From Palsa-360 sp963719875 (lineage in GTDB: Bacteria > Acidobacteriota > Terriglobia > Acidiferrales > UBA7541), in NCBI GenBank assembly GCA_963719875.1, contig CAVRDJ010000002.1:1860001-1924000 (forward strand): a stretch of DNA of 64,000 nucleotides, in the 5' to 3' direction. The notes beneath the pieces are model-generated. The model was not told the origin of the DNA. It saw only the letters and a list, made by a program, of their open reading frames with translations, and ran no database searches. This document shows positions 24,743 to 33,838 of the stretch, piece by piece (the stretch's first letter is position 1; each line of letters begins with the position of its first letter). A program made the translations under genes and the position numbers.

Positions 24743-25744
24743 TTAACCCAAGAATTTGTTCAGTTCCTCAAGCAGCAGATCGGGTTTCTCTTCAGCGATG
24801 AAATGCCCGGTCGGCATGTCTCTGCCTGTGACGTTCGACGCCCGTTCTCTCCACACCTCGAGCACGTCGTACAGCTTGGGCCATACGCCCCGTTCTCCCC
24901 ACAAGATGAGAACAGGGCAAGAAATTTTGTGATCCAGGTCGGCGGCGTCATGAATTAGATCGATGGTCGCGCCGGCGCGATAATCTTCGCACGAGCCGTG
25001 AATCGAACCCGGCAGCGTGAAGCAGCGCAGGTACTCCGCGAAGGCTTCCTTGCTCAGAATGCCAGGCGGAATGCGCTCAAACCGCGAGCGGAGCCAGGCT
25101 TCGGCGCTGTTGCCGATCAACGTCTCCGGCATCGGCGATTTCTGGATGAGGAACCACCAATGGAAATTGGCCGTGGCGAGTTCATTCGTCACGCTATGCA
25201 ACACTTTGTAAGTCGGAACGATGTCGAGGATGGCGAGCTTGGTCAGGCGGTCCGCATGATCGAGGGCCAAGCGGTGAGCGACGCGTCCGCCGCGATCGTG
25301 CGCGACCAATGAGAATTTCTGAAACCCCAAACCAGCCATGAGTTCTACTTGGTCCTGCGCCATCGCGCGCTTGGAGTAGTTCAAATGATTTTCGCCGTCG
25401 GGAGGCTTGCTGCTGTCTCCGTATCCGCGGAGATCGGCCGCCACGACGGTGAATTTCTTGGCCAGTTGAGGCGCAACGTCACGCCACTCGATGTGCGTTT
25501 GCGGATAGCCGTGCAGCAAAAGCAGCGGAGGCCCGCTCCCGGCAGTGACAAAATTGATTGTGGCGCCGGAGGTCTTGGTTGTAAGGTGTTTGAACCCCGG
25601 AAAAAACTCCGGTGCCGGACCTTTTTGATCCGCTTGGCTCAAGGTTCCGACTTCGCGAGGAAATACCGCGTTGGCGGAAGCAATCGCGCCGATCCCTAGA
25701 GCTGCTGCCTTCTTGAGGAGATCTCGACGGGCGTTGTCAGGCAT
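24743..25744 (-). CDS. Exported alpha/beta hydrolase (epoxide hydrolase/dehalogenase type)
   Basis: 333 residues. The N-terminus NARRDLLKKAAALGIGAIASA is a twin-arginine signal. The fold elements are LLLHGYPQTHIEW (oxyanion HGxP), LVAHDRGGRVAHRLA with Asp as nucleophile, and GHFIAEEKPD with the catalytic His. An Asp nucleophile in HDxGG points to the epoxide hydrolase/haloalkane or haloacetate dehalogenase branch. The start follows GGAGGGAC. It precedes the NHL propeller gene. Tat export suggests folding in the cytoplasm before secretion. Confidence 0.87.
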   Translation of the reverse strand: MPDNARRDLLKKAAALGIGAIASANAVFPREVGTLSQADQKGPAPEFFPGFKHLTTKTSGATINFVTAGSGPPLLLLHGYPQTHIEWRDVAPQLAKKFTVVAADLRGYGDSSKPPDGENHLNYSKRAMAQDQVELMAGLGFQKFSLVAHDRGGRVAHRLALDHADRLTKLAILDIVPTYKVLHSVTNELATANFHWWFLIQKSPMPETLIGNSAEAWLRSRFERIPPGILSKEAFAEYLRCFTLPGSIHGSCEDYRAGATIDLIHDAADLDHKISCPVLILWGERGVWPKLYDVLEVWRERASNVTGRDMPTGHFIAEEKPDLLLEELNKFLG

Positions 25745-25871
25745 GGCCTGGTCCCTCCCAGATGTACCTAAGTACACTTTCATTTGTGTAGACGCAAGGG
25801 CCGACCCTGATTTCTCACGAGATGCGATGACGGACGTGTCGGGATGGGCGAAGAATCATCGGATGAACTTG

Positions 25872-25943
25872 CCCGGGAACGCCATTCTCCCCGCCGCGGC
25901 GGGCGTCGTGCAATCCGCCAATCGGGAGATTGGCGTTCCCGGG
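25872..25943. repeat. 72-bp extragenic palindrome, CCCGGGAACGCC family
   Basis: Begins CCCGGGAACGCC and ends GGCGTTCCCGGG, with AATCGGGAGATT in the right half. A second, less symmetric copy is at 53665-53729 after the polyketide synthase gene. Confidence 0.75.
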
Positions 25944-25996
25944 TTTCAATCGATACGCGGTGAGCTGCGATTCATTCGCATTCCAAGGAACGAAGC

Positions 25997-26773
25997 CTAC
26001 TTCTTGGGCGCCTGGGTCGCCTTGTTGTTGAAATCGAGGAAGCTGGCGTTGTCTTCGCAGACGTGCTCCATAATTTTCCACTCCGGCCTTAATTGAAAGA
26101 TTAGCTTTGCGCCCCAGGGCTTCGTATATGCCTTCGGGTCGTCGACGGTGAGGTCGATCACCAAAGAGTCATGGTCAACGCGCCGGATGCGCTCTACAAG
26201 GTGCAGAGCGTCACTGTGTGGGTAACCTTCCCGATCGAAAGTAGTCTTGTCATTAAAACTGACCGTATCGGCTACGAGGGTGTCGCCTTCCCACCTGCCG
26301 ATGGAGTCCCCCATCCATAGCGGACCGGCATCCTTGTCATGCGGACGCCCATCCGTGTAGATTCGGCGCACAAAGTGATCGAACTCGAAAAGCATGATCA
26401 CCTGGCCGGGAATCTGAACGATCTGCACTGGAAAATTGAGAAGATAGATTCGCGGCACGCCTGGCGGAAAACAATTATAAATTGGATCGCTCAAGACCGT
26501 GCTTGGGCTGGAACTGCGATAAACGGAATTGGCCGCCTTGAATTTCGCCTCGCCCCAAGGCGTCATCGGGGAGATCGCCTTTCCAAAGTCAAGATTAATG
26601 GGTGAATGCGACGGATCTCGCAGTCGCGTCCAGAGTCCGGATAAGTCCGGTGTGGAAGCCGCGGGTTCGACCCTTGCCATTCCGTGCTGGTCAGCGGTTT
26701 GAGCGAATAGAAAGGGAGAGAAGGCTAGTGTCGCCGACAGGGCCAGAACCAAGCCCAGGAAGCGGTTGCGCAT
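25997..26773 (-). CDS. Secreted partner protein of DUF6152 (function unknown), copy 2
   Basis: 258 residues with a signal peptide ending near FLFAQ. It shares the family motif order with the gene at 16395: TPDLSGLWTR, TPWGEAKFKA, PRIYLLNFPVQIVQIPG, FEFDHFVRRIYTDGR, WMGDSIGRWEGDTLVAD, PHSDALHLVERIRR and VDDPKAYTKPW. The start follows AGGAG at a spacing of 9. It lies 59 bp downstream of a DUF6152 gene, repeating the module at 16395-17682. Function unknown. Confidence 0.8.
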   Translation of the reverse strand: MRNRFLGLVLALSATLAFSPFLFAQTADQHGMARVEPAASTPDLSGLWTRLRDPSHSPINLDFGKAISPMTPWGEAKFKAANSVYRSSSPSTVLSDPIYNCFPPGVPRIYLLNFPVQIVQIPGQVIMLFEFDHFVRRIYTDGRPHDKDAGPLWMGDSIGRWEGDTLVADTVSFNDKTTFDREGYPHSDALHLVERIRRVDHDSLVIDLTVDDPKAYTKPWGAKLIFQLRPEWKIMEHVCEDNASFLDFNNKATQAPKK

Positions 26774-26832
26774 TTCGGAGCTTCTCCTGATTCGTTTTAC
26801 ATTCACCCGAAGTTGGTTTGAGCGGACTCTCA

Positions 26833-27222
26833 TTAGTCCTGTAATGAATTTGGGTCGAGCTCCTGACCGTTGGACAAGACGACCTTCTGGAGACGCAAGG
26901 TTTTCGCGCCATTTTTGGGGCGATTCCCGATAATCGTGATTTGGTCCCCTATTTTAATGATGTCCCGGGTCCAGCCGTGCCTGGTTAGGACATTCGGGCT
27001 GTTGGCTTCGCTGGTCCACATTTCGACTTTGCCCTTGTCGTCCTTCGTCTCGACAGAAATGATCACATGGGGATTGTTAAACTGGAAATCCGTTACCGTT
27101 CCCTTCACGGTCGTCAATTTCGTCGTTTCGTACGCCAACGTCCCGTGGTGCGCAAAAATGGGAGCTGCAACTATGAGTAGAACAGCAAACCCCGCGAACA
27201 ATGCCAACAACCAATTTTTCAT
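26833..27222 (-). CDS. DUF6152 secreted protein, copy 2
   Basis: 129 residues. The signal peptide ends PIFA, followed by HHGTLAYETTK, VKGTVTDFQFNNPHVIISVE, WTSEANSPNVL, IGDQITIIGN and LQKVVLSNGQEL. It is clearly paralogous to the copies at 17281 and 30056. The His-His right after the predicted cleavage site and the NPH motif are kept in all three. First gene of a two-gene unit with 25997-26773. Confidence 0.85.
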   Translation of the reverse strand: MKNWLLALFAGFAVLLIVAAPIFAHHGTLAYETTKLTTVKGTVTDFQFNNPHVIISVETKDDKGKVEMWTSEANSPNVLTRHGWTRDIIKIGDQITIIGNRPKNGAKTLRLQKVVLSNGQELDPNSLQD

Positions 27223-27624
27223 GCGAAACCCCTATCGCAAATTAAGCTGCGGCCAAACTGCCGCCCGCTCTATTGTAACGCCAGCGGACCTTATACAGCG
27301 TCCGGGAAATCATAAGGTCTATCAGCAGCCAAAGCCTATATCATCGTGCTCCCCGGTGTGTCAAAGCGGCCTTGCGCACCCTGTTTACTTTGGTGAGGTC
27401 TGGGCCGGCGTTGAGGAATTCCGCTGCGGCACATTGCATCAATGGGATCTTGCCTGTCCGCGAGTAGTTTACTCCTTCCCAAGCAACGTCACGAGAGGGC
27501 GGAATCGCCAATCAATTGGCTTGTAATAAATCTCTCTATACTTGCATAAGGAATGTAATATCATTATTCTCATGAAATGGGGGGTGCTCGCTAGGGGGAT
27601 GGCCTCCACCTGTTCGAGGACATT
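27223..27624. other. Intergenic region without recognised features
   Basis: Lies between the leftward DUF6152 unit and a rightward small gene. It should hold two divergent promoters, but I see no motif I can assign. An open frame on the minus strand (27469-27819) is not convincing. Confidence 0.45.
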
Positions 27625-27927
27625 TTGAAACATAAATATGCCATCTGGCTGATCTGTCTGGTCCTCTTTGTCGCCGCCGTCGACACGATCCCGGATCCTC
27701 CTGCGATCAACCCGCCCAGCAGCCACAGCTGCGGAATTTCCGCCCTTCATGTTCGCGGATCTTTTACACCGCTGGAAAAAGATTGGTACGTCGCGTCCAG
27801 TTTGTTTCGACGCGATCACGTGAATTGGTTTTCGTTTCGGTTCGCTCTCGACATGAGGCCCATCGGGGTTGGAACCCTTCCTTTAGTTCACCACGCAGCG
27901 GATTCCTCACCTCCCATTTTTTCTTGA
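27625..27927 (+). CDS. Small exported protein of unknown function
   Basis: 100 residues from a TTG preceded by GAGGA at 5 nt. The first 20 residues (KHKYAIWLICLVLFVAAVD) form a signal peptide or membrane anchor; the rest shows no known domain, with a single cysteine (HSCGIS). It lies just upstream of the XRE regulator. It may be a real small protein or a chance frame. Confidence 0.4.
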   Translation: MKHKYAIWLICLVLFVAAVDTIPDPPAINPPSSHSCGISALHVRGSFTPLEKDWYVASSLFRRDHVNWFSFRFALDMRPIGVGTLPLVHHAADSSPPIFS

Positions 27928-28023
27928 ACTAGCACTGGTCTGGTTTGCAAGGGACGAGAAACGTTTCCGTTTCTCGTGATCTCTTTGAATTTGCGGCACA
28001 CTAAATCCAATGGAGGGAAAACA

Positions 28024-28404
28024 ATGATCGTAGGAGACCGACTGCGAGCACTGCGTGAAGAAAGGAATTTCTCTCAAGGCGAAATTGAGAAGCGAACGGG
28101 GCTGCTCCGTTGCTACATTTCACGTGTGGAGAACGGGCACACCGTCCCTGCTGTTGAAACGCTCGAAAAATTTGCGCGAGCTCTCGAAGTTCCGATGTAC
28201 CAATTGTTGTATGACGGCGATGAACCGCCCCAACTGCCGAAACTGGCGAAAGGAAAAACCGCCAGCGAACGGGTCTGGGGCAGTTCGGGGAAAGATGCTC
28301 GAATGCTTACGAAATTCCGCAAGTTATTAGGCAAAACAAAAGAAGACGATCAACAATTATTACTCTCCATTGCCCTCAAAATGGCGAGAAAAAGGAACAA
28401 TTGA
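28024..28404 (+). CDS. XRE-family helix-turn-helix regulator
   Basis: 126 residues. The Cro/C1-type helix-turn-helix occupies residues 1-65: VGDRLRALREERNFSQGEIEKRTG, then YISRVENGHTVPAVETLEKFARAL. A Lys-rich tail with a helical end follows (LLSIALKMARKRNN). The start at 28024 follows GGAGGGAAAA. No adjacent partner gene suggests a toxin-antitoxin role. A terminator-like hairpin lies downstream. Confidence 0.87.
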   Translation: MIVGDRLRALREERNFSQGEIEKRTGLLRCYISRVENGHTVPAVETLEKFARALEVPMYQLLYDGDEPPQLPKLAKGKTASERVWGSSGKDARMLTKFRKLLGKTKEDDQQLLLSIALKMARKRNN

Positions 28405-28435
28405 CACTCCACGGCAGACACCACAAATGTCCAGG

Positions 28436-28472
28436 CAGGCAGTGGCGGCGAATCGCTCGTTGCCACTGCCTG
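28436..28472. terminator. Terminator-like hairpin after the XRE gene
   Basis: An 11-bp perfect stem, CAGGCAGTGGC (28436-28446) with GCCACTGCCTG (28462-28472), and a 15-nt loop. It sits about 30 bp past the stop codon. There is no clear T-run. Confidence 0.5.
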
Positions 28473-28652
28473 ACGGGACGAGTGATTGCTAACCCGTATT
28501 TGACGGTCCAAATACGATCGGCTAGTACCCGAAGTGTGTAATTAGCAATCCGATTCATGCCGATGGAAGGTTTCTGTTGTATAATCGATGCAGTTGTTAA
28601 ACACCTAGGTGCTGGATCCCGAATCCCGAGACAAGTTGTTGGAGGCAGGCAG

Positions 28653-30017
28653 ATGAATTGGGGCCGGGTGCTCGTCCCTCTTCTGGCGCTCGTATCTTCC
28701 TGCGCTTGTCTTGCCCAGGACAATCGATCAGCGTCCGACCCGACGCTCCGTACCTCCATCCAAGCCATGCGCGATGGCCGCTTTACGGACGCCGAGAAGA
28801 TTGTCACGGACGCTGTTCACGAACTCGAACAGAATGATCCTCAGAATCCGCGACTGGCGACCTACCTTAAGAGACTGGCGGCGATTGTTGATCACCTAGG
28901 GCGTCGTGCAGAGGCCACCGCTCTCATCGAGCGGGCTTACGAAATTGACCGAAAAGCCTTCGGGCCCACGGATATGCGAATTACTACTGACCTGATCCAG
29001 CAGGCGATGGCCGCTCAGGCCGCAGGCGACAATGGGAAAGCCGAACGATTGTTCAACCAAGCTCTCGAAGTCGTGCGCTCAAATTCGGCAAGACTGAATT
29101 CGCAACCCAATATCGGGTTGGCCGCCGGGGTCGCCGGTAGTCTTGCGACGTTCTACATTAGCGAGCATAGGTGGGTGGAGGCCGATCCTTTGCTGCAGGA
29201 AGAAGGAAAGTTATGTGGCTTAATTGAGGAACCCTACCGGGCCGGATATGCGCTTTGCGGCCGACTCGCAGAAGTGGTTGCGGAGGTCTACAACGCCGAA
29301 GGGAGGACCGTCGATACCGGGAACCTACCGTACTCCGGGAATGGACCCCGGGAACTCGAGGCCTTGAACAAGATCGGCAAGCAATTCGTAACAGATGGGC
29401 TCTACCCTTCGGCGGAGGATACTTACAATCGCGCAATCTCTCTGGCTGAAAAGATAGAGGCCGATCCGCAAAGTCGTTATGATGGTCTCATTGTCGAGGA
29501 AATGAATTCGCTCGGCCAAGTGTTCGAGAAGGAGGGATTCAACGATCGGGCGGAGCGAACTTACCTGAGCGCGCTGGAAATCGACGAAAAGAAGGCGGGT
29601 CCGGAACCCGGCCACACTGCCTATGCCATGGCGCTCGCACCCTATTATCTGGTCACCCTCTACCGCAAGGAAGGCCGCCTGGAGGATGCCGAGAAACTTC
29701 TTCAGCATGTCCTCGAAGTAAAGCAGAGATCGCTGGGAGAGCGGTCTGGTGCGGTTGTGCAGACTCTTACAACGCTCGCGGGCGTTTATGAGGAAGAAGG
29801 GAACTCAGACCAAGCCAAATACACGAAAGCGCTCCCCTTGTACGAGCGCGCACTAACGATTCAAGAGGCGAATCTGGGGCCCAATCATCCGGAATTGCTT
29901 GGTCTGCTCGGAGAATACGCCGATCTACTCCTGAAAGTCCACGATGACCCGAAAGCCGCTGAAGTGCAGGCCCGTATGGCAAAAATTTCGTCTGCGGAAC
30001 AGAGCAATCCTAAGTAA
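28653..30017 (+). CDS. Secreted tetratricopeptide-repeat protein
   Basis: 454 residues with a signal peptide (to about 22, SCACLAQ). The remainder consists of TPR-type helical pairs, for example DAEKIVTDAVHELEQ, RAEATALIERAYEIDRKAFG, AERLFNQALEVVRS, AEDTYNRAISLAEKIE, AERTYLSALEIDEKKAGP and ALPLYERALTIQEANLGPNHPE, the last of the kinesin-light-chain type. It likely acts as a periplasmic or surface scaffold. The start follows TTGGAGG. TATAAT at 28580-28585 may be its -10. Confidence 0.82.
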   Translation: MNWGRVLVPLLALVSSCACLAQDNRSASDPTLRTSIQAMRDGRFTDAEKIVTDAVHELEQNDPQNPRLATYLKRLAAIVDHLGRRAEATALIERAYEIDRKAFGPTDMRITTDLIQQAMAAQAAGDNGKAERLFNQALEVVRSNSARLNSQPNIGLAAGVAGSLATFYISEHRWVEADPLLQEEGKLCGLIEEPYRAGYALCGRLAEVVAEVYNAEGRTVDTGNLPYSGNGPRELEALNKIGKQFVTDGLYPSAEDTYNRAISLAEKIEADPQSRYDGLIVEEMNSLGQVFEKEGFNDRAERTYLSALEIDEKKAGPEPGHTAYAMALAPYYLVTLYRKEGRLEDAEKLLQHVLEVKQRSLGERSGAVVQTLTTLAGVYEEEGNSDQAKYTKALPLYERALTIQEANLGPNHPELLGLLGEYADLLLKVHDDPKAAEVQARMAKISSAEQSNPK

Positions 30018-30055
30018 CCTTGGAATGCTTGACAGCGCCTTGACGTTTCCTCTTT

Positions 30056-30442
30056 TCAGCGCCCGCCGTAGCAAATCAATTCACGCCCATCCGAAAGGAC
30101 GACTTTCACCAGACGCAAGCTGTACGTACCATCGCTTATCCGGTGACCGACGGCGGTAATCTGATCTCCAGGCTTGACGGTTTCTTTGTCCCAGCCGGTA
30201 CCGGCCATGCGGCTCGGACTCGGGCCGCCGGCGCTCCACTTCTCAATTCCACCCTTGTCGCCCTGCACTTCAAGGCTAATCCACACATGAGGATTGCCCC
30301 AATCAAATTGCGTCACAGTTCCCTTCACGGTGGTCACATTTGCCATGTCATACCCGTGCCACGCGTGGTGTGCGAACGCGGGGACAGAAACCGTCAGAAG
30401 GCACGCAACCAAGCTCCCGATCAACAGTAGCCGAGTTTTCAT
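30056..30442 (-). CDS. DUF6152 secreted protein, solitary copy
   Basis: 128 residues. The signal peptide ends PAFA, followed by HHAWHGYDMANV, VKGTVTQFDWGNPHVWISLE, VKPGDQITAVGHR and LRLVKVVLSDGREL. Start preceded by GGAGGTG. Unlike the other two copies it has no downstream partner gene; its neighbour on the left is the TPR gene on the other strand. The AFA cleavage site and mature N-terminal His-His are clearest here. Confidence 0.85.
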   Translation of the reverse strand: MKTRLLLIGSLVACLLTVSVPAFAHHAWHGYDMANVTTVKGTVTQFDWGNPHVWISLEVQGDKGGIEKWSAGGPSPSRMAGTGWDKETVKPGDQITAVGHRISDGTYSLRLVKVVLSDGRELICYGGR

Positions 30443-30692
30443 GATGACACCTCCGCGATGCTTATCATCTGCTTTTGACGCGACGTTGAAAAGATGGGTT
30501 GCGGAATTCCTCGATTGTCGCTAAACCCGATCTATCCAAACCATCATGTATTACCCCTAAACCAAGATTGGTGTACCCTTAGGGGGAGATTCCCCCGCGC
30601 CATGTAGGCTGGGCGTACATGGACCGAGTTCCAGTACGAATCCGGGCAATAATTTGCGAAGAAATCCTTTGACGGAACGAGGAGCGAACAAC

Positions 30693-31232
30693 ATGAAAAC
30701 GCGAGTGACAATTGCTGCGACAAGGGATTTGGGGCGGTTTGTGGCGATTTTGATCCTGCTCTTCGCAACGCCGCTGGCGATCGGCTTCGCGCGCGCGGCG
30801 GCCGCGGACGACTCCGCAAACAGCGGCGAAGACGCGGCTGTGAAGCAAGTGGTTGCCGGATTCAGCGACGGCTGGAATACCCACGACGCGCACGCGATGT
30901 GCGCATCGCTGGCGGAGGACGTTCAGTGGGTCAATTGGCGCGGCGAACCGCTCGGCACTCGCCAGGCCGTCGAGGACGAGCATGCCAAACTCTTCGCCGA
31001 CCTTTACAAAAATACGCATCGCACGGATACCGTGAAATCCATCCGCTATCTCAGCCCCGAATTCGTCGTAGTGGACGATTATTGGACGATGACCGGAGCC
31101 CGCAAGCGCGATGGATCCGATTGGCCGTACCGCGCAGGGTATGCCAATTTTGTGATGGCCAAACGCAATGGGCGCTGGATTGTAATTGTCTCCCACACGG
31201 CCGATTTCAATGCGACGGCTCCCGCGAAGTGA
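30693..31232 (+). CDS. Secreted SgcJ/EcaC-type NTF2-fold protein
   Basis: 179 residues with a signal peptide (to about 35). The mature part follows the SgcJ/SnoaL pattern: VKQVVAGFSDGWNTHDAHAMCASLAEDVQWVN, GTRQAVEDEHAKLF, and the strands VVVDDYWTMTG and FVMAKRNGRWIVIVSHTADF. The start follows GAGGAG. It may act on a small secreted ligand; no catalytic residues are assigned. Confidence 0.84.
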   Translation: MKTRVTIAATRDLGRFVAILILLFATPLAIGFARAAAADDSANSGEDAAVKQVVAGFSDGWNTHDAHAMCASLAEDVQWVNWRGEPLGTRQAVEDEHAKLFADLYKNTHRTDTVKSIRYLSPEFVVVDDYWTMTGARKRDGSDWPYRAGYANFVMAKRNGRWIVIVSHTADFNATAPAK

Positions 31233-31237
31233 CTTGG

Positions 31238-31337
31238 GTAGCACAGCGACTCCGGGCTGTGCGTTTTTGTGAGCAGGAATGGCTACTCGGCCCTGCGATG
31301 ATCGCAAAACCCGCACCGGCAAGAGTGCCTGTGCTAC
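31238..31337. repeat. Extragenic palindrome, GTAGCACAG family
   Basis: Begins GTAGCACAGCGACTCCGGGCTGTGCG and ends GAGTGCCTGTGCTAC. It is related to the element at 54689-54763 and the short one at 58282. It sits between two convergent genes. Confidence 0.65.
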
Positions 31338-31359
31338 GAAATCCTGCTCGGCGTTCTAT

Positions 31360-32232
31360 CTATTTCTTCGCCTTCAGATACCAATCCAGAATTTGCTCTC
31401 CGGTCCAGTACAACACGCCATTGAATTTTGAAGTGTACTCATAAATAGCCTCGAGGTACTTGATGCGGGAAGGCTGGCCGCTCAGGTAAGGATGAATGGC
31501 GATGGCCATGATCTTCGGCCGAGTTGCGCCTTCTTGGTACAACCGGTCAAACGCATCTTTGCATTTCTGCGTCCAGTAAGACGCTTCATGGTACTGCACG
31601 GCCATCACGGGAATATCGTTGGTATCGAGCGAGTACGGCAGCGTATACAAGGGCCCATGCTTGGTCTCAATCTCCGCCGGCTCGTCGTCCCAGACCCAAT
31701 CGCAAATGTACCGGATTCCCGCGGCCTTGAGATGGTCGGGCGTATCGTACGTCTCGGTGAGGCCGGGCCCCATCCAGCCGATAGGCGGCTTGCCGGTGAA
31801 TTCCTGAATCGTCTTCACCGATCGCTCGATCATCGCCACCGGGTCGGGTTCACCGTGCATGGGGCGCTGATCGAAGCTGTGCCCCATGAATTCCCAGCCC
31901 GCATCCTTGCAGGCTTGCGCCAAGCGCGGATAATCGATACACACCCGCGCGTTGACCGAAAGTGACGGCCGGATTTTCAGGCGTTCAAAGAGCGCGTGGA
32001 AACGCCAGAAGCCGACGCGCATGCCGTATTCGTGCCAGCTCCAGTTGGGCACGTCGGGCAGCGTCGTTACTCCGGTGGGCGGCACGAGCACTTGCCGGGG
32101 CATCGGGCGCGCAATGTCCCATACCTCGACGTTCACGATGGTCCAGATGACCACGCGTTCGCCGTTGGGCAATTGCAGCTTTGGCCGGTCAACGATGGCC
32201 GAGTACTTTGCACGTTCGCGGGGAAGGGTCAT
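31360..32232 (-). CDS. Polysaccharide deacetylase family protein (PuuE/allantoinase-like)
   Basis: 290 residues. The carbohydrate-esterase-4 fold is seen in YGMRVGFWRFHALFERLKIRPSLSVNARV and in WEFMGHSFDQRPMHGEPD, followed by PPIGWMGPGLTETYDTPDHLKAAGIRYICDWVWDD and MAIAIHPYLSGQPSR. The order and the missing signal peptide match the PuuE-type branch (polysaccharide deacetylase-like hydrolases of allantoin or imide). The start follows GGCGGAG. The substrate is not certain. Confidence 0.83.
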   Translation of the reverse strand: MTLPRERAKYSAIVDRPKLQLPNGERVVIWTIVNVEVWDIARPMPRQVLVPPTGVTTLPDVPNWSWHEYGMRVGFWRFHALFERLKIRPSLSVNARVCIDYPRLAQACKDAGWEFMGHSFDQRPMHGEPDPVAMIERSVKTIQEFTGKPPIGWMGPGLTETYDTPDHLKAAGIRYICDWVWDDEPAEIETKHGPLYTLPYSLDTNDIPVMAVQYHEASYWTQKCKDAFDRLYQEGATRPKIMAIAIHPYLSGQPSRIKYLEAIYEYTSKFNGVLYWTGEQILDWYLKAKK

Positions 32233-32463
32233 ATGCAACTCCGCCTTCTGAAATTTGAATTGGCATCGGGCGCGTACATGCAACGCGCCAAAATGCTGCT
32301 GAGGTCTGTATCAGGCGTGTTCGCTCCGTGTCAACCGTCATTACAGCTGAGGGCCAACCCTGTTATTTTTAGAATTATTGTTGTTTTCGCCTGAAACTGG
32401 TGCATCATTACCCGCGTATACCCAGCAGGTCGGAATAAAGCATACCATCTGAGGAGGCAGCGT

Positions 32464-33567
32464 ATGTCAGCGCGTCGGATTCCAAGTGTGTTGTCCTGGG
32501 CCTGCGTTATTGCCGTTGCACTCTTGATACTTTCTCCCACCGTGTTCCATGGCGCGCCACAGGACTCGGGTTATCGCGTTCTCAGAACCATCCATCTTGG
32601 TGGCGAAGGCGGCTGGGATTATGTGACAGTGGATTCGGCTGCCCGGCGCGTTTACATTCCTCGCAACACGCACATCATGGTGGTCGATGCGGATTCGGGC
32701 AAGCTCGTCGGCGACATCCAGGGGATGAACGGATTGCATGGCGTGGCGGTGGCGACCGAATTCAACCGCGGATTTGTGACCGGCAACAAGACCGAGCAAG
32801 AGGGCACCATCTATATTTTCGATTTGAAGACGTTGATGCTTACCTCGTCCATCAAATCGAACAGCATCGACACGGACTCGCTCATCTATGACCCATCGAC
32901 CAAGCGCGTCTATGTCAACAACGGTGATGGAATGAACCTCACCGTGGTGGATGCGGCGACCGCGAAAGTTGCCGGCACCATGGCGTTCCACGCCAACCCG
33001 GAGGCCGCGGTAGCCGACGGCAAGGGAAGCATCTTCCAGGATTACGAGGATAAGGGCCAAGTGATCGAGTACGACTCGATGAAGCTCACCATCAAAAACA
33101 AATGGCCCACTCCGGGGTGCGCTGCGCCGGTTGGCATGGCGATGGACAAAGCGAATCGCCGCCTTTACGTCGGCTGTCGCGGTAAGGGTCCCAACGCCCC
33201 GGGCGCGTTGATTGTCATGAACGCGGATACCGGCAAGGTCGTAGCTTCGATGCCTATCGGCATCGGCCTGGACGGGGATGTTTTCGATCCGGACACTGGC
33301 AACGTGTACGCGGCTTGCCGTGACAGCGGAGACGGGATGACCGGCGCAACCTATATCTTCCACGCGGATTCACCCGACAAAATCAGTTCGGTCGCGACCG
33401 TCAAGACCATCTACGGCGCACGCACTCTTGCGCTTGATACGAACACTCACCACGTCTTCCTCATCGGAACAGAGAAAAACGATCCGGTGCCGGCGACTGC
33501 CAAAGACCCGCATCCCCGCCCGAAACCAGTGCCCAGCACGTTTGCACTTTTGGAGATCGGAAAATAG
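32464..33567 (+). CDS. Secreted YVTN/YncE-type beta-propeller
   Basis: 367 residues, signal peptide to about 30 (FHGAPQ). A seven-bladed propeller with YVTN-like repeats: VTVDSAARRVYIPRNTHIMVVDADSGKLVGDI, VATEFNRGFVTG, YDPSTKRVYVNNGDGMNLTVVDAATAKV, KANRRLYVGCRGKG and DPDTGNVYAACRD. Such YncE-like proteins are secreted or periplasmic ligand-binding surfaces. The start follows TGAGGAGG. Confidence 0.85.
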   Translation: MSARRIPSVLSWACVIAVALLILSPTVFHGAPQDSGYRVLRTIHLGGEGGWDYVTVDSAARRVYIPRNTHIMVVDADSGKLVGDIQGMNGLHGVAVATEFNRGFVTGNKTEQEGTIYIFDLKTLMLTSSIKSNSIDTDSLIYDPSTKRVYVNNGDGMNLTVVDAATAKVAGTMAFHANPEAAVADGKGSIFQDYEDKGQVIEYDSMKLTIKNKWPTPGCAAPVGMAMDKANRRLYVGCRGKGPNAPGALIVMNADTGKVVASMPIGIGLDGDVFDPDTGNVYAACRDSGDGMTGATYIFHADSPDKISSVATVKTIYGARTLALDTNTHHVFLIGTEKNDPVPATAKDPHPRPKPVPSTFALLEIGK

Positions 33568-33838
33568 GCGGGGGAAGTGGTGGCGGGGCGTTTCATGAAT
33601 CAGTCCCCGCATATTTGATCAATGAAATAAAAAGAAGCCTGGTAGGGCGGAGCCGTCGGGGTGTAGTGTCGCGCGCGCTGGAGATTCCAAAAAGGTAAAT
33701 CCCTGGAGAATTCCACGCGCGTTTCGGGACGCGGGTGAGACGTCTATGCAAGCCCACCGCTTAGCATGCTTATTGCCAGCCTGGAAATTTTAATTTTTTG
33801 CCCGCTGGAGTGCGGGGCCAAACTTTGACATCCTAATT

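Noticed and set aside
27469..27819. Minus-strand frame of 116 residues
   Set aside because: No ribosome binding site or domain; the plus-strand frame with a signal peptide fits better.
28580..28611. CACCTAGGTG palindrome as an operator for the TPR gene
   Set aside because: A single 10-bp palindrome without a second copy; it could be chance.
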